Counted from the first letter of the stretch, positions 1 to 13,400 are shown. The stretch is 64,000 nucleotides of DNA from Cardinalis cardinalis (GCA_014549065.1 JACDOX010000008.1:5196997-5260996); one strand, 5' to 3'. Notes: generated by a model from the letters alone, not told the origin. Translations and numbers: made by a program.

Positions 1-1550
1 CCTTCTTTTTCTTTCTTGTATTTACATTGTTCTAGTTTCTACAGTCACTCATGAAACTACTCTCTGAAAGTATTTTGAGAGTTCTCTCCCAGAACGTCTG
101 ATTAATGAAAATACATAACAAGACCTTATGGAACACAGTGTTGCTGCCCTAAGAAAAAGCTTTAGCTTTACATAGACATTATTTTGAGCTTTACTATTTG
201 GAAACTAAAAGCAGCATGCGTGTGTTTTGCTGCACTGCAAGGCTGTTANGTGCGGATCTGCCCAGGCAAACTGCTGAGAAACACTGTGAGGTCCGAGGTT
301 GTTCGTGCCACNCCCACCAGGACACAGCTGAATTCAGAGTGCACAGAGCAGCTGATGTGCCCAGGGATATATCTCTGGAGAGCCAAACCAGGCTGGGTTT
401 GTCAAGAGTCTGTGGGGGCGATAAAACACCCTGATGCTCNTGAGGTTTCCAGAAAGAAGTGAGTGCAGCTGCTGGGTCTCAGACCAGGGCACTGTCGGAT
501 GGCAGTAGGAAAGCAGCAGCACCGTCAGGTGTGTCCCACTGCTGGCAGGTGTTGCCCCACAAAGCTCTCTAAAACAAGAGAGCTGCTCTGATCAAGGCTA
601 ATCCAGGCTTTATGAAGGCTGCACTTTGCGCTTGGGTAGCACCAAATACACANCTGTGCCTGTCCTGCGTCCAGAACCTGTTGCTATCAGAAGTCATTGC
701 TGCTTTGGAGCAGCCCATCAACTATTCCAACGCCACAGCCATGCTTACATCGAAAGGAGTTAAATAAAATGTTGGTCTTCAAATTCTTGCTAAGAAAGAA
801 AAAAGAAGTAAAATATTTTGCTGCATTGTCTCTATCTTAGAATGAAAACAAAAATGCTTTCTAAGCTTTANAGACAGATAAGATACATGGTGTTTTGACA
901 TTAGATTCAATTATTCAAAGTGAATGGCAGTATTTCAGTGCAGATTTCAGCTTTTCAAAATGATTCTTACTTTCAGAGGTTATTTGGTAAAATAAACTTG
1001 AAGGGTATATCAGGCAGGAAATGTAATTTTAAAATATAGATTTTAAAGAAATGGTGGTGTTTACTGCTTGTGTTATGCACATCCTTAGGAAATCGATCAA
1101 ATGTAAGAAAGAACAAATAATTTGCTTATTTTGAACTTGTTAATTATGGCCAACAGATTTTTGCTTGTTGGTTGTTTCACTGTCATCATTAAATTGTTCT
1201 GCACATTTAAAATTCCCACTGTTGCATATCTCTGCCCAAATCTGAAATGCTGGAACAAGCTGTTGCCAGCAAAATCAACTACGCCTTGCCAGTAAAAGTT
1301 CCTTTNAACACATGGCTTAAGGAGCCCTGTTTAAAATAAGGCCTCTAGTGTTAGTGCCAATATTGTCTCTTTGTTTAACATGGCACTAAGTAAATTGTCA
1401 GCAATTGCTACAGAGTTGGAATTCATTTGGCTTTACCCTTGACTAAAAGAAATTCTATGTGCTACCTTAATCCTGCTGTAGAATTGTCCTTGATTGGCTG
1501 CTGCACCAGCACAGAGCTCCAGTGAGGCCAGCTGCCCTCCGGGGCAGCGC

Positions 1551-1563
1551 AACCCTAACCCTA
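1551..1563 (-). repeat. Short interstitial telomere-like repeat
   Basis: AACCCTAACCCTA, just over two units of the vertebrate telomere repeat (TTAGGG on the minus strand). The same 13-mer recurs at 1711-1723. It is too short to say whether it comes from a telomere-repair event or chance. Confidence 0.55.
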
Positions 1564-1710
1564 GGCAGAGCAGTGAGAGCAGCCCTGGGCTAAGGCGNGT
1601 TCAAAGGAGAAAGCTGTGGAGGGAGCCATGTGTTTGGTAGTTCTGTGTTCCCCTTGGCATGCCTTTTGCAGCTGCAGTGTGCCTGAAGCTCTGGGCTCTG
1701 TGCTTCTCAG

Positions 1711-1723
1711 AACCCTAACCCTA
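1711..1723 (-). repeat. Second interstitial telomere-like repeat
   Basis: Identical 13-mer AACCCTAACCCTA, exactly 160 bases after the first copy. The sequence between the two is unrelated and moderately GC-rich. Confidence 0.55.
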
Positions 1724-4327
1724 CCTATGATGATCACATGTGATTGAATGACCTAGCAGGAAAAGGGGTGGGAAAGCTGTACAATACTGATTATTTTAAG
1801 AATTATGAACTCCTGGAGGGAAGAGAGTTACAGACATTGGGTCATTTAATGTTCCAGATAATGCGTACTGCATCACTGCAAACACTCTGTGTGGTTCTCA
1901 ACCTTTCCTAAAGAACACGAGGGGGGAAAAAATAGCAATGTGTCAGGAGGAATTTGCTTTCTTAGACAATTTGATGAAGGTAACTGCTCTTCTCTGTAAT
2001 AGAGATCACAGATGATCGTGTTGCTGCAGTAAGCACAGAAATGTGTGATCCTGGGAGAGATCTGTTGTCACCAGGGCTCTGTAGGAGATTGAAAAATTGA
2101 CTTTTGCCAACAGAATTACTGCAGAAATTAATAGGAGTCTGGCGTAGGTGAGTACTACAATTCCAGATCTCTCAGTAAATAAATATTGNGCCAAAATCAT
2201 TAAAATGCTGCAGCTTTCAGAGTACTTTGCTGTCTTGCACCACTTGGTGACCTTTACACTTTTGCAGGGAAACTGTTATAACACTGGTGAGGGAAAGGAG
2301 GACCTTGATGTAACAGCCTTTGAAAATCAGTTTGTGAATGAGGATGTGGTGTGAAGTGACCTGATAGTCACATGCTGAAATACACCAGTCACCTTCTACA
2401 TTTTATCAATTTTCTTGTTTCCCGGAGAAGAAAAATAGCTATTAAAAATNCTAATATATTATTGAAATGACAGAAACATTGCATTTAATTTAAAGGCTGT
2501 TCACATGAATTGAAGTAAAAATGTTTAATCCCTAACAAGGTCTAACACAGGAGTCTTCAAAAGCTTTGATTCCAGCAGTGCTCAGGGTTGCTTCCTTTGC
2601 TGTTTTGTTGCCAAATCATTTTGACAACATGAGGAACAGCGCCTAAACACGACTATATGGCAGAGAGCCAAATTNCTAAGCTCTATGAGCCACTTCAGTA
2701 GTCTGAGTAATGCAAAGGCAGAGCACCCAGAAAAGCAGCTGGAAATTTATGATCAATTGTAGGTGTACAGGTGCACCTCAACACATCCACAGTTCTCAGT
2801 GATTTGTAAGAGGTGNTAATTTCAGATGCTGCTACTAGTGCTGCTGGGAGTGCAAGGTGCCACCTTCCTGCCTCTTGTACACCTGTATAAGGGTTCTCAA
2901 GGCAATGTGCTCGTCTTCTGTGGGTNTTATAGGAGCTGTGGGTTTGAATGACACTAAGTGTGGAACTGCTAATTCTTTTTGTCTTGCAATTTCCTCCCAT
3001 ACTTGTAGTAACAGCAATTTGATATGGAGTTGTATTTGAGGAGGGAATAAGATTNGGGTACAGGTCACATGGTATATCTCTAATTTAAGCCAAATTCTAG
3101 CAAAGTGTAGCAACAGCAGTGGGGATTGCACTGGGGTTATGGTATATCCTGGCCTCTGGAGGGTGTGTGCATTCAGGTTTACCTGNGTGTTTGTTGATGC
3201 CAGGCCTGTCTTCAGGTAGTACATGATGGCGGCTCAGGTTTTCCAAGTCAGGTGTGGGGTGTTTAGCACAAATAAATTAGTGTGGCTGCCCTGTGCTAAG
3301 ACCAGGGCTTGGCATCTCTCAGTGTGAGCAAAGGCCAGCGAGGGTCAAAGGTGCTGAGTGTCAGGTGTGAGGGCTGGGCTGACGTGACACAGCTCTGTCA
3401 AAGTGCAGTGAGAACAACACGGAGGCTGGTGTAACACCACACCCTTTATGAGCTAGGCAGGTCAACTGGAAAAAGACCCTTTGCTGGTATCACTTTTTTT
3501 CCAGTTGAGGACTTGGTTTAAGCTGCCCTGCCAGACCTCATTCACTGGGATCAACTGTGCATCCATTAAGAGTTTGCTAACTCAGCCTTACTGTCACCAC
3601 TGTAGAGCAGTCATTTTAAATGCAGGGNTCTTGGTGAGTTGCATCCTTCTGCTCTTCAGCATGGCTGCTTGCTTCTAGGTTTTGGCGATGGGAGGGTATT
3701 GCCATGTCTTTAGGCATGTCCCTGCTACTTTCTCTCAGGCCTCATGAAGCTACCTGAGCTGTTTTTAGGTGGGCAGCCTTGTAAGGAAAGATGTCTGGCT
3801 GTGGTATCTCTGACCTCTTAAGATCTAATTCATCTTTCTTACCTGAATAAATTAGCCCTTACAGAGCTCTGCACCATCGTGTCATTTATTGATTCCTGCT
3901 TAGTGAAAATCTTCCTCTACAGGTCTGNATTGTGGAGGGAGTGTGTTCTGTGGTAGCCTGACCAATATGGTGACAAGGCAAAAGTCCCTCTGAATAACAG
4001 GTCAGAGGAAGGAGATATTAACAGGGTTGAAAGTACACAGGAATTTGGATTTTGCAATTCTAAACCTCCATCTTTCAAATTTTGTGTTCCAGCTTCCCAT
4101 CAAGCCTCATTCTTTCTTCACGTAGAGTACTATGTTTTAAATCTTTTTATTACAATAAAAGTAAACTGCAAATTCAAGATCTCAAGTTTACAATGAACAA
4201 AAAGACTCCTTAGAAACTTTGGCTGCTTTATCAAAAAGGGGTAACACTCCTGCTGCTAATGGTTGTTAATAATTCACTAAGATTTAAAGTGAGTATAACA
4301 TAAAGGAAAACTGCTATTGCTAGAAGC

Positions 4328-4450
4328 TCTGAGCTGTTACAGATTTGATGATGCGCCTTAAGCTGTTGTAGCTTTGATGATACTCCTTGCTGACACTGAG
4401 TGGTGCAATTACCACATGCTGATGAAGGAGAGCTGTAATTACCACATTTT
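4328..4450. repeat. Degenerate internal duplications
   Basis: Two diverged copies of a GAGCTGTTACAGATTTGATGAT-like segment (first near 4330, second near 4360) are followed by two copies of TAATTACCACAT-like sequence about 33 bases apart (near 4406 and 4436). This looks like old, decayed local duplication. Confidence 0.4.
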
Positions 4451-5261
4451 CTGAGTCAACTGAGACTCAGATTGAGCTATTTTTTAGTTGGCATTGGTAT
4501 TTATTTATATAGTCATTGTAGGTAAATTTTATAAAGCATTTCCTCAATATTTGTGGCAGAATACTAGAGAGAGACCTAGGTGTTCTTTTTCCCCCCTACC
4601 ATAAAATTGGTTGCTTTGTGTTAAATCCCTACTGTGAGTAGTAGTCTGTACTTCCAACTTAGCTGAAATCGCTGTGGGTGTCAGTGAGGGGCTCTGTGTA
4701 AGAAGAATTGTAGCGCAGAGTGCTAAAGGCCTTGAGAAATTTTGTATGAAATCGTTTTGCCCTTTATCATGGGGGATGTTAATTTGTTTATTTTTGCAAG
4801 CCCAGTGGTAAAAGTGGGGATAATTAACCTTTTGTCCTAGATTTACCAAGGACTCAGAATTGGTTGGGGAAGGACCCAAGACATTATTTTCATTTAACAG
4901 TGTGATTGCTATGATTAGCAGCATGAAAAGCAGCTTGAGTGTCTGCTCGTACACCTGTGCATGTATTTTTATGTCATTTCAACTGCTTGTGATTTTTTTT
5001 CTCTTGCTTTTCTTATAGAAATATTTAAAGATTGCTCTGAGTTCAGGAGCAAATGGTTTAGAAAATTTGGTACTCAAATGGGTTCATCTATTTTCAAGAA
5101 TGAAGTGACAGGAAGGGGGACATATTTTTACCCTTCCAACAAAAGACTATCTAGACTGTGAGTTTGCAGGTGATTGACATCAGAGGCTAGGCACGTGGCT
5201 TGTTTGCCCATAAAGTGTGTAGATGAAATCTAGGAAGGAGCTGAACATTCACATTTTTCAT

Positions 5262-5302
5262 GGAAAAAACCCCAAAAAAACAAACAAACAAAAAAAANCC
5301 CC
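5262..5302. repeat. A-rich low-complexity tract with C runs
   Basis: Runs of A interrupted by CCCC and AAAC units, with one n at 5298. Possibly the remnant of a retroelement tail; no element body was recognised beside it. Confidence 0.6.
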
Positions 5303-7607
5303 ATCCCAACCAGACTGAAAACCTCCCCCTGCCATGCAGAAGTACTTAATATTTTTTTAAACCATCAAAATATGTTCAGAGAATATTAGAGTTACAGTAA
5401 TACTGAAAAAANGACAGGAAATAACCAAGCAATCTTCTGTGTCCTTCTGTATACAGATATGCATTATACATTTTCTCATGGTATGATCAGGTGGTATTTT
5501 AAAATGCTTTTAAGACCTGACTTGCTTCATTGATACTATCTGTCAGTGCAGTGTGAGGCTGTGAATGATCTGAGATACAGGATAACCCACCCCATCAGCT
5601 GATGGCAGCCAGTGGTCAGGGCTCAGCTTAAGAAGCCCCATGAGATAGGACAAAGGACCTTGGTCACTGGTGCCACACCTGACCACACAGGGTGTTTCAT
5701 GTCAAATCCCTGTAGAGCTCCACTCATCAGCTCTTGTCAGCTCTGCCATCTCAGGACACAGCAAAAGAGGCAATTGTCTTTCCAGGCCTAAAAAGGCAAA
5801 CAGAGATGCACACATTTGCTGAGGTTTCAGAAATACTCCTGTAATTTTTATTTGTACACATACACATGTGTGTGTACAGGTGTAAGCCTTGTCAGGGGTG
5901 TGTTTGGTCTGTTGGGTGATAAGCAGACCTCAGTGGTCGTTGTACCTCAGAACCAGAGGTACAGACTCCACTCCACGCAGCAAATCTTTAGAAGTATTTG
6001 GAGGATGGTGAGTTGTCCTGTCTGCCTTTGTCATTTCAGCCTGTGAAAGATGGGCAAATCTTTCTTTCTGCATTTTCTGGAAGAGGTAGAACAACATAGG
6101 TTGAGTAGATAAGGTATCGAGTACAGGGATGGTAACTCACCTCACCAGCTACATCTTGCCAATGGCCCCATACCCTGTGAATTTTTTAAATTAATCTTTC
6201 AGTGTCTTAGCACTCATTTGTCATGTTGACAGGCAATGGCTAGCAGAGAATGCTAGCTACTATTATGAGGTCACTGAGGCTGAAGAGAAAATGTAGAAAA
6301 TAGCAATAAATATAAAACTGCGGGTCTGTCTCTAAATATGTAGCTGGATAAATGGTCATTGTGAATATGTCTGCAGGTAGAAACACAGCTATTCTGTTGA
6401 TATTAAGCAACTTCAGCTTCAAAGAAGAGCCTAAGGCAAAAAGATATGTCTCATTATAGATGAGGACGAAATAGGTGTTCAGAGGATGTTGGCTATTCTT
6501 GAACTGAGCATTTTGACTCAGAGGAAATGTAGATGTATAGAGAGGAGCACAGAGAAGATGGAAGCTATTTCTCTACCTGGATTTGGTAACACTTCCTGTT
6601 ATGAAGACATGACCAACTATTTGTTTTCATAGGGTTTCAAATGCCCTGTTAGAGTACAGTGGAAACATATCAGAGTCAAGGGTTTTCCTTGGGTGCCCTC
6701 TGAAAGAGCTTGTAAAATGTGAGAAAATACCCTTCTGGGAAGATCAGTTACATGAGGATCATTTACCAGGCTTTATCTAAAGGAGAGGTGAAGATGATAT
6801 TTTCTTGAAGACTTACAGATAGAGGTATCCATGTCTTGGTCTGGCAGACAACAGTGTTGTAAAGAAACACTGTAAAGAAATCATTCCCATCTTCACTGTG
6901 TCTTAGAAGGATAAATCTGAATTTTCTTACTTGAAGAAGGGGATAAGTAGTATTTCTAGGTGGGCAAAAGCAGGTTGCAGCAATAGAAACAGCCACAAGC
7001 AAATGCAAAGCCAATGTGTAAGGGTAACCCTAAAAACTGAAGGTATTACAGGAGATGCCAGAAAAGAGTTTTCATTATGACTGAATATTAATTAGTGACA
7101 TGGCTATTAACAATGACAGTAATTAACAGAGGAAGGAAAGACTTGTCATTGTCCAAAGAGTGAATAATCAGTCTTGGCAGGTGATAAATAATGGTTCAGC
7201 AAGCTCAGCAGAAAGATAATCTGTCTGCCTCAGGATAACTGGAGAACAGCTATAACGTCTTCCAGGCTCTTGGCAGCATTCAGGAATTACTTCATGTTTT
7301 TAACAGAGACAAATTAAAATTCCTGATCTCAACTGCTGCTTATATGCTGGAGTGGCTGATCACAGGAGTTCTGGTTGAGTCAGTGCCTTCAGTTTACTTA
7401 CCCCTTTAAACCTTTCCTGCCCATATAAACCTTTCTTATGAGGGGTAAGAGACAGGGGAGCCAGCATTCAGTATTACTTGAGTTTTTCATTGTTGTTTGA
7501 TGGAAATTGAATAGATTCCTCAGAAGTGTCCTAGAGCTGGGACATGATCATTCTATGTTAAAATGGAGTGGGACTTAGTCCTAAATCAGGAACTAAGTGT
7601 TCCTGTA

Positions 7608-7641
7608 CTGGAAAGGGAAATGATCTGGAAAGGGAGATCAT
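7608..7641. repeat. 17-bp tandem duplication
   Basis: CTGGAAAGGG followed by AAATGAT, then CTGGAAAGGG followed by AGATCAT: two adjacent 17-base units differing at two or three positions. Confidence 0.75.
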
Positions 7642-9264
7642 GCAGAAACCACTTCATCTCCCGTGATCGATGCGCTGCAATACTGTAGATGATTGTCAGG
7701 TATCAGCTCTCACATCACTTGGGAATACAATGCCTAAGAGATCACTGCAAGCCTGTAACCAGAGACCAAAATCAGGAGAAACAGTGGATTTTTTTGTTTA
7801 CAGGATGAACTGAAAAATCAAGAAAGATTCTGGTTTCACTTGAACCAAAAGCATTTTGTGAAGTTTTGTTTCTGACAATACAGAAGCACTAAAATTGGAA
7901 TCTTCTTGAATTAGCTTTCTAACCATAAATGTTGTACTCTGTCTTCAAAATATTTTATTTTGTAAGAGGTAAAAGGGAACACCCGTGTTTATAAAATACA
8001 ATATTTTATTAACAAACTTGTCAAAACAACATGGCTCTGAACATATTCCCCATATGTTATTCAGCTAACAGTGTTCACTAGATGCCTTTTCACGGATAAT
8101 TTTGCATCCCTTGTACATATTTTTCTGAATGAATTTATTGTTCAAGAAAATGGCATGACCTCCGGATGCATCTGGCATGATAGTTCTATTAGAGAAAAGA
8201 AAGTGCTGGCGCCATTGCCAGAGGCACTTGTTTGCTGTTCTAGAAGGTACTGACTGCAGTTTTGGTGAGCTCAGTTCAAAGAAGCTGATTTAAATTTGAG
8301 AATTTGTTGAATGGTATAGGGAGAGACCACCTTAAGAGGACATAGGAAGAGTTGGGTTGGTTTAATGAGATGGAGGTGGAGAGACAATGTGTCAGCCCTC
8401 CACAGAAACACTCAGGAGAAACTGTCAGGGAGGAATAATAATTATTTTTCTTCAATCACAATACAGTTATAAAATGCGTATAAATTGCACATTAACAAAC
8501 TTAGGTTGTGAAGTTAGAGGAAGAGTTCAATCTATTAAAAAAAAAAGTTGGAATAACTTTCCAGATAGAGTAGTGGCAACTGAAAATGCTCCTAGGTGAA
8601 TTTGGGAGGTGTGGAGAATGACCATACTGCTGAGAATACAAGATCATGAACTTGATCCTTTAGTATCTGGTTTGCCTTCGAGGCAGGTTGAGACAATGCC
8701 CAGCTGCTGCTTGTTGACCACATCTGCTTGCCCAGTAGATAAGTGAAATCAGATGCTTCCTAGATCTTCAGGAGCCCTGGTGATTCCCTGCAGGGGCCAG
8801 GTCTGTTGTTTCATCNGCCTTGGGTGGAGGATGAGGTAGCTCAGGTTCATATTGCTGCCTGCTACTGAGGCCTGTGTGAGAGGGTTTGCTGGTGCTCTTT
8901 TTAGTGTTCTGGATCAACTACTATTGTCAGGGGAGTGGGAGCTGCTGTCTCCTTCTGTGTGGGGTAGAGCTCACGTTTCTAATGGGAATTTCACCTGTAT
9001 GGGAGAGCCAGACCTGCAGATGATTGCAGGGACCTGGGGCACTAGCAGTACCTATTGTCTCTCTCTGTGGCACATTGTGACTCCTGGCCTTTATTATATC
9101 TAAGGTTTGCTGAGGGCATGGGGATGGTTTGGGCCTGTGGGAAGCAAAATGTTCTTCTAGAACAAACATGGTGATTATGCTGCTCCTGAAGTCCCATCCA
9201 TGTCTGAGTTCAGAAGTGCTCCACACAAATCAGATCCTCTGGGATTTGTTTTGTAAGCCTGAAC

Positions 9265-9383
9265 CAGTTTGGATGGGGCTTTGAACAGCCTGGTCTAGTG
9301 GATGGCATCCTTGTTCATGGAGGGGAGTTGGAACTTGGTATATTTAGGTGTCTTCTAGTCCAAGCCAGTCTATGATTCTATGA
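9265..9383 (+). mobile_element. CR1 LINE 3' tail (plus orientation)
   Basis: The segment runs from a TTGGATGGGGCTTTGA motif through CCTGGTCTAGTGGA to the terminal TCTATGATTCTATGA, the usual order at the 3' end of avian CR1 elements read in sense. Only about 120 bases remain, as expected for a 5'-truncated insertion. It is diverged, so it is an old copy. Confidence 0.85.
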
Positions 9384-10436
9384 AGTGTTACTGGGGCTAT
9401 TAGCCTACTGTATGTGAATGCAAATATTTGTGTGGAAATTGACTGTATGGTGAGAGGAGCTTGATGTTATGTCTGCATCCAGACATGGCATTTTTAGGTT
9501 GTGATGAATGCTGTTGCGACTTAGTATGGGCTTGCCGTATTGCATCCAAGTGTTTTTGCTGATTGCCTTTGACTTTGGAGAACTCCAGTTAGCTGACTTG
9601 TACACACCATTATGTCTAATTTTAAGCTTAACTTTCTGAGTATGTGATGTAACTAAATTTTGCTGCCCTGCCATGATGTATTTTGGTAACAGGCCTTTCT
9701 ACTGAACAATGACAAGTTTTCTGCTTCTGTGATCTCCATGCAAGGAACAGAGGTTGTATACATGCAGAGGATCAATCCTAGAGAATTTGATGTTCTTTAT
9801 AAGATTACAAGAACTTTCATTGTACTGGATGGGCCCTGAAAATCAAATGAACTTGCTGATGGATATTAAAGGCTTGCTCTTCCCAGTCACCATTCAGTTT
9901 GTATGATCACCACCAAGTGACCACTCACAGGGGTTGTGGTTACAGGCTCTCTGAATACCACCTCTTTCTCAAAGACATTGCTTGTCTTTGTCATAAGTAA
10001 GGCCCTCCTATCCGTATTTGACTGATGTTTCAGTTTTATACGTTTACATGTTACAGGTGTGAGGTGCCAGTAAATGCTCTTTCATTTCCTTGCTAACCCG
10101 TGCCTGCAGAAACATCTCTGTATGCTGAGGTGAGAAGAAAATGTGAGAGAACAGTTACAGGGAACCATTAGACTAATATCTGACTTCAGGTAGATCAAGT
10201 CTGCTATTGCACAGAAAGCCCCATGGGACTTAGTACCTGTCAGTAACCATGTAGCTGCAGTGTGGCACAAGAAGGAAAAACATTCAGAAACCTCAGTGGA
10301 AATAAAAAGCAAAATGGAATAAAGTTCATGCCAGTTCTATTGTATCTATCTTAATATTATCTGTCTCTAGGGCACTCAAACCCTGTGGTCTCAGTGTCTA
10401 ATGCTGTCTTAAATTTTTTTTCATTTGTTTGTTAAG

Positions 10437-10487
10437 GTTCTGATATTGTGCAGTGGCTTATGAAGAACCTCAGCATTGAGGATGCAG
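10437..10487 (+). CDS. RGS6: RGS6 exon 1 of window: DEP domain
   Basis: 51 nt. The acceptor AG is at 10435-10436 and the donor gtaagg starts at 10488. The exon takes its first two bases as the end of a glycine codon begun in an unseen upstream exon, then reads [16 protein letters not shown] and leaves one G (phase 1). This is the middle of the DEP domain, the WLMKNL helix typical of R7 RGS proteins. Family knowledge assigns DEP, with DHEX, to binding the membrane anchor R7BP and to intramolecular contact with G-beta-5. Confidence 0.95.
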
Positions 10488-13400
10488 GTAAGGTGACCAC
10501 AGCTGGGGAGAAATAGGTGNTCCATCTGTATTGTGTGTGCCATTAGACAGTAAATACTATATTGCTGCAGTCTAAAATGGCAGTAAAAGAACATGATTGA
10601 TTTAAACATTGGAGGGAAGAAGGAGGAAAGGAGTTAAGAGTCAACATCTTAATTAAGTCTAATGCCTTATACTGCGACACACTGAAATACTATTGCAGGA
10701 ATTTTAGCCTGTCTATGAAACTGTTGCTGCCTACAGAAGACTGATTGATTTTAGGTTTTGTTCCTCNACTTCAAAAAGAAGTTGGATGTGGTGGATGTGG
10801 TGTGGTTAAGCAGGCAAATGCAGCGTCAAGTTTTCATGGTGTGAAGAAAGGTAGCCTCAGCTGACAGGATGTAGTGCCTGTGTCATTCTTGGCCAGGGTC
10901 ATAGAATCTGATCATGGTTTTTAAATTATCAAAAAAAGCAGATAGATAAATGGATAATCAGCCATAATAAAGAGTGATCAGTGCACGGGCACAATCCAAA
11001 TAGTTCACTCTTCAGAGAAACCAAAATAATTTAGTCAAATGAAGACCTATTGAGAAAAGGGGAAGAAAAGATCTGCAGGTCCGGAAGTTTGATTTCCTTT
11101 TCAGGAAAGGGAAAAAATCCAGACTCTCACCTACAAGTTCTTAAGCTGCCTTACTGTCACCATGTAAAAACAGAGATACAGGCAGTGTTGAATCACCCAG
11201 CAGGGCATCCCTGTATACATATCCCTTCCCATGAGTCCTGTCAAGTCCCTAATTGGAATTTCAGCTGCAGACAACAGCTTTATTAGCTATCTGGACATGC
11301 ACAAGCAGATGATTTTTCAACACTGTGAAAGATGATGCAGCTTTTGGTAGCTGGCATTGCTTGAAAATCTGCACAGATGGGCCTCTGCATTGGGTAAGGT
11401 TGCCTGGGCAGCGCTAGGATATGTAACTCCCCTTTGCAACATTTTCTCTAACAAAAGGCAATGCTACAGTGTGAGGATGTGTCTTTATGAATAAATATCC
11501 TGCTAATGAACAGGTGTTGCAGATGCTTTTTGAATTTGGTAGAAGCAAGTGAGGTTCACTGACAGAGCAGGCTTCTTGTCAGCTGTCACCTGTAGTGGAT
11601 AATGTACTTTGAAAATGATTTCATACTCTAGGGCTGGACTGATGTGTGAATTTTGTTAGCAAAAAACTAACGGGTGAAACATTTGAGCAGCGCTTCATCT
11701 GTATTGTAAGGCTGATTTCTGCACCCCTGCTTTACAGGGTTTGGCTGGAAGTGGTAGGGATGTGGTGTGGGTACAGAGAGGCATGTGGGAACCAGATTTC
11801 ACATGAGTCATCACCAGAGCTGCAATTGAAAGCAGAGAAATGTGCAGTGCATGTCTTATTGACACATCCCTGCTGTTTTTTCTCTTTCACAGGGGAAGCA
11901 ATACACTTGGGAAGTCTTATCGCTGCACAGGGTTACNTCTTTCCCATCTCAGACCATGTCCTTACCCTTAAGGATGACGGGACATTCTATCGTTTTCAGG
12001 TTGGTGAGCACCCTGACTCCCTTGTGGCCCCTTCTTCTGTCCCTGCAGTAATACTGCTGAAATCACCCACTCTTTATACCTAAGCAGCCATTAGGTCTAT
12101 GAAGCCAGGGATTGAAGCTATTTTCATAGAGGCCCTAGGAGAGGTTAAGTCCCTTCAAAAAAATTTGCTTTAGAATCCAAAATCACTCTCATCTACCTTG
12201 TGACTTAGTTTTTTACATAAATGAATGGCTATGTCTTGTGACTCTTTTTGATACCTGAATTCACAGNTGTTTTACTCAGATTTGAACTAAACTAGGAGAA
12301 AGAAGATGGCTTTCAGGTCTTAACTCTGATGCAGAATTAAGTAGCCATTCTCCTGTGCAAAATGGACCAGGGCACACTTAGGAGCTGGACATTGAAGCTT
12401 TGGCACAGCAAAAAATTCAAATTTTTGTCATCTCTTGTTTATAGATTGTTGTGGGAGAGGGCAGGCTTAAGGCTTTGGCTCTTCTACAAAGGATGTGTAA
12501 CCTTGGCAATCACCTAAACTGGGACATCTCTATCCCTCAGTGTTCCTGTGCCTCCAGATGTGCTGAATTTTTTAAGCACCCTGTGCTTGAGTTCCATGCA
12601 CTGCCCAAAATCCAGCCACTGTCAGCTCACTAGATAACTGAGTTCTTGTGCTGCAACAGCTCCTTCTGAACTGATTGTATAACTTTAGAAGAAGCAGTAA
12701 GTCTAAACTTGGAGTCCTACTGCCTCATCCTGCTGGCTGAATTTGTGTTTTTCTGTTACATTGTCTCAGCCAGCTCCCTTATCTTTCCTGTCACCTCTCT
12801 TCTGTTCACCCTCCTGTTCCTCCTTTACATTTTTTTACTCTTTTTTAGCTTTTATTTGAAAAGCCAGTTCTGCTCTTTGCATCTGATGTTGCAGCTGCTC
12901 ATGGCTACTGCTAATGTGGTATTGTGTTATCATATGTGACCAATGTCACGGTGAAAAAAGAAGCCCAGGAAATCACAGATGTCCTCTTATCTCACCCCAC
13001 CTTCTGGTTGCAAGGCATCGTTCAGACTCAGTTTTTTCATTACAATTCCCTTTCTTTTCTGAAAGTCCTGATCCTCCTGTCGTGCAAGACGTAACAGAAG
13101 CAGGGGTAATACTGATTGTCCATTTACTTGTATTTTTCTCTGTTTTAAAAGAATGACACTCTAAGAACTTGTCCTGTGCAGTTTTCAGGAGCTACATTTC
13201 AATATAACTTAATTTCTTTTTACTGTTTTAAGCCTGTGTAAACCACATAATCAAACTGACTGCTTATTGACTTTTCTTTCCCTTGTCTTTTCTTACAATT
13301 TTTGTGTATTTTTGCCTGTTTTAATTTCCTCCAACACACCTCCTTAGCTGTTTTCTACAAAAATAACCTGATAGAATCATGCTTCTTTTCCATTACTCTC

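Larger units (their letters stand above)
1..10436 (+). other. RGS6: Intron upstream of first visible RGS6 exon (partial)
   Basis: No exon was recognised in these 10.4 kb. I looked for the expected upstream DEP-coding exons (a peptide like VKSFLSKIPSVV ending in G) and did not find them. Contents seen: two telomere-like 13-mers (1551 and 1711), an A/C low-complexity tract near 5265-5305, a degenerate duplicated patch (4328-4450), a 17-bp tandem duplication (7608-7641) and a CR1 3' tail (9265-9383). The open frames here are short and resemble no family I know. Confidence 0.7.

Noticed and set aside
4544..4954. 136-codon minus-strand frame
   Set aside because: No recognisable motif, splice context or conservation argument; consistent with chance.
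1..10436. Upstream RGS6 exons coding the start of DEP
   Set aside because: I searched for the expected peptide and found no matching segment with splice sites; they probably lie before the window.
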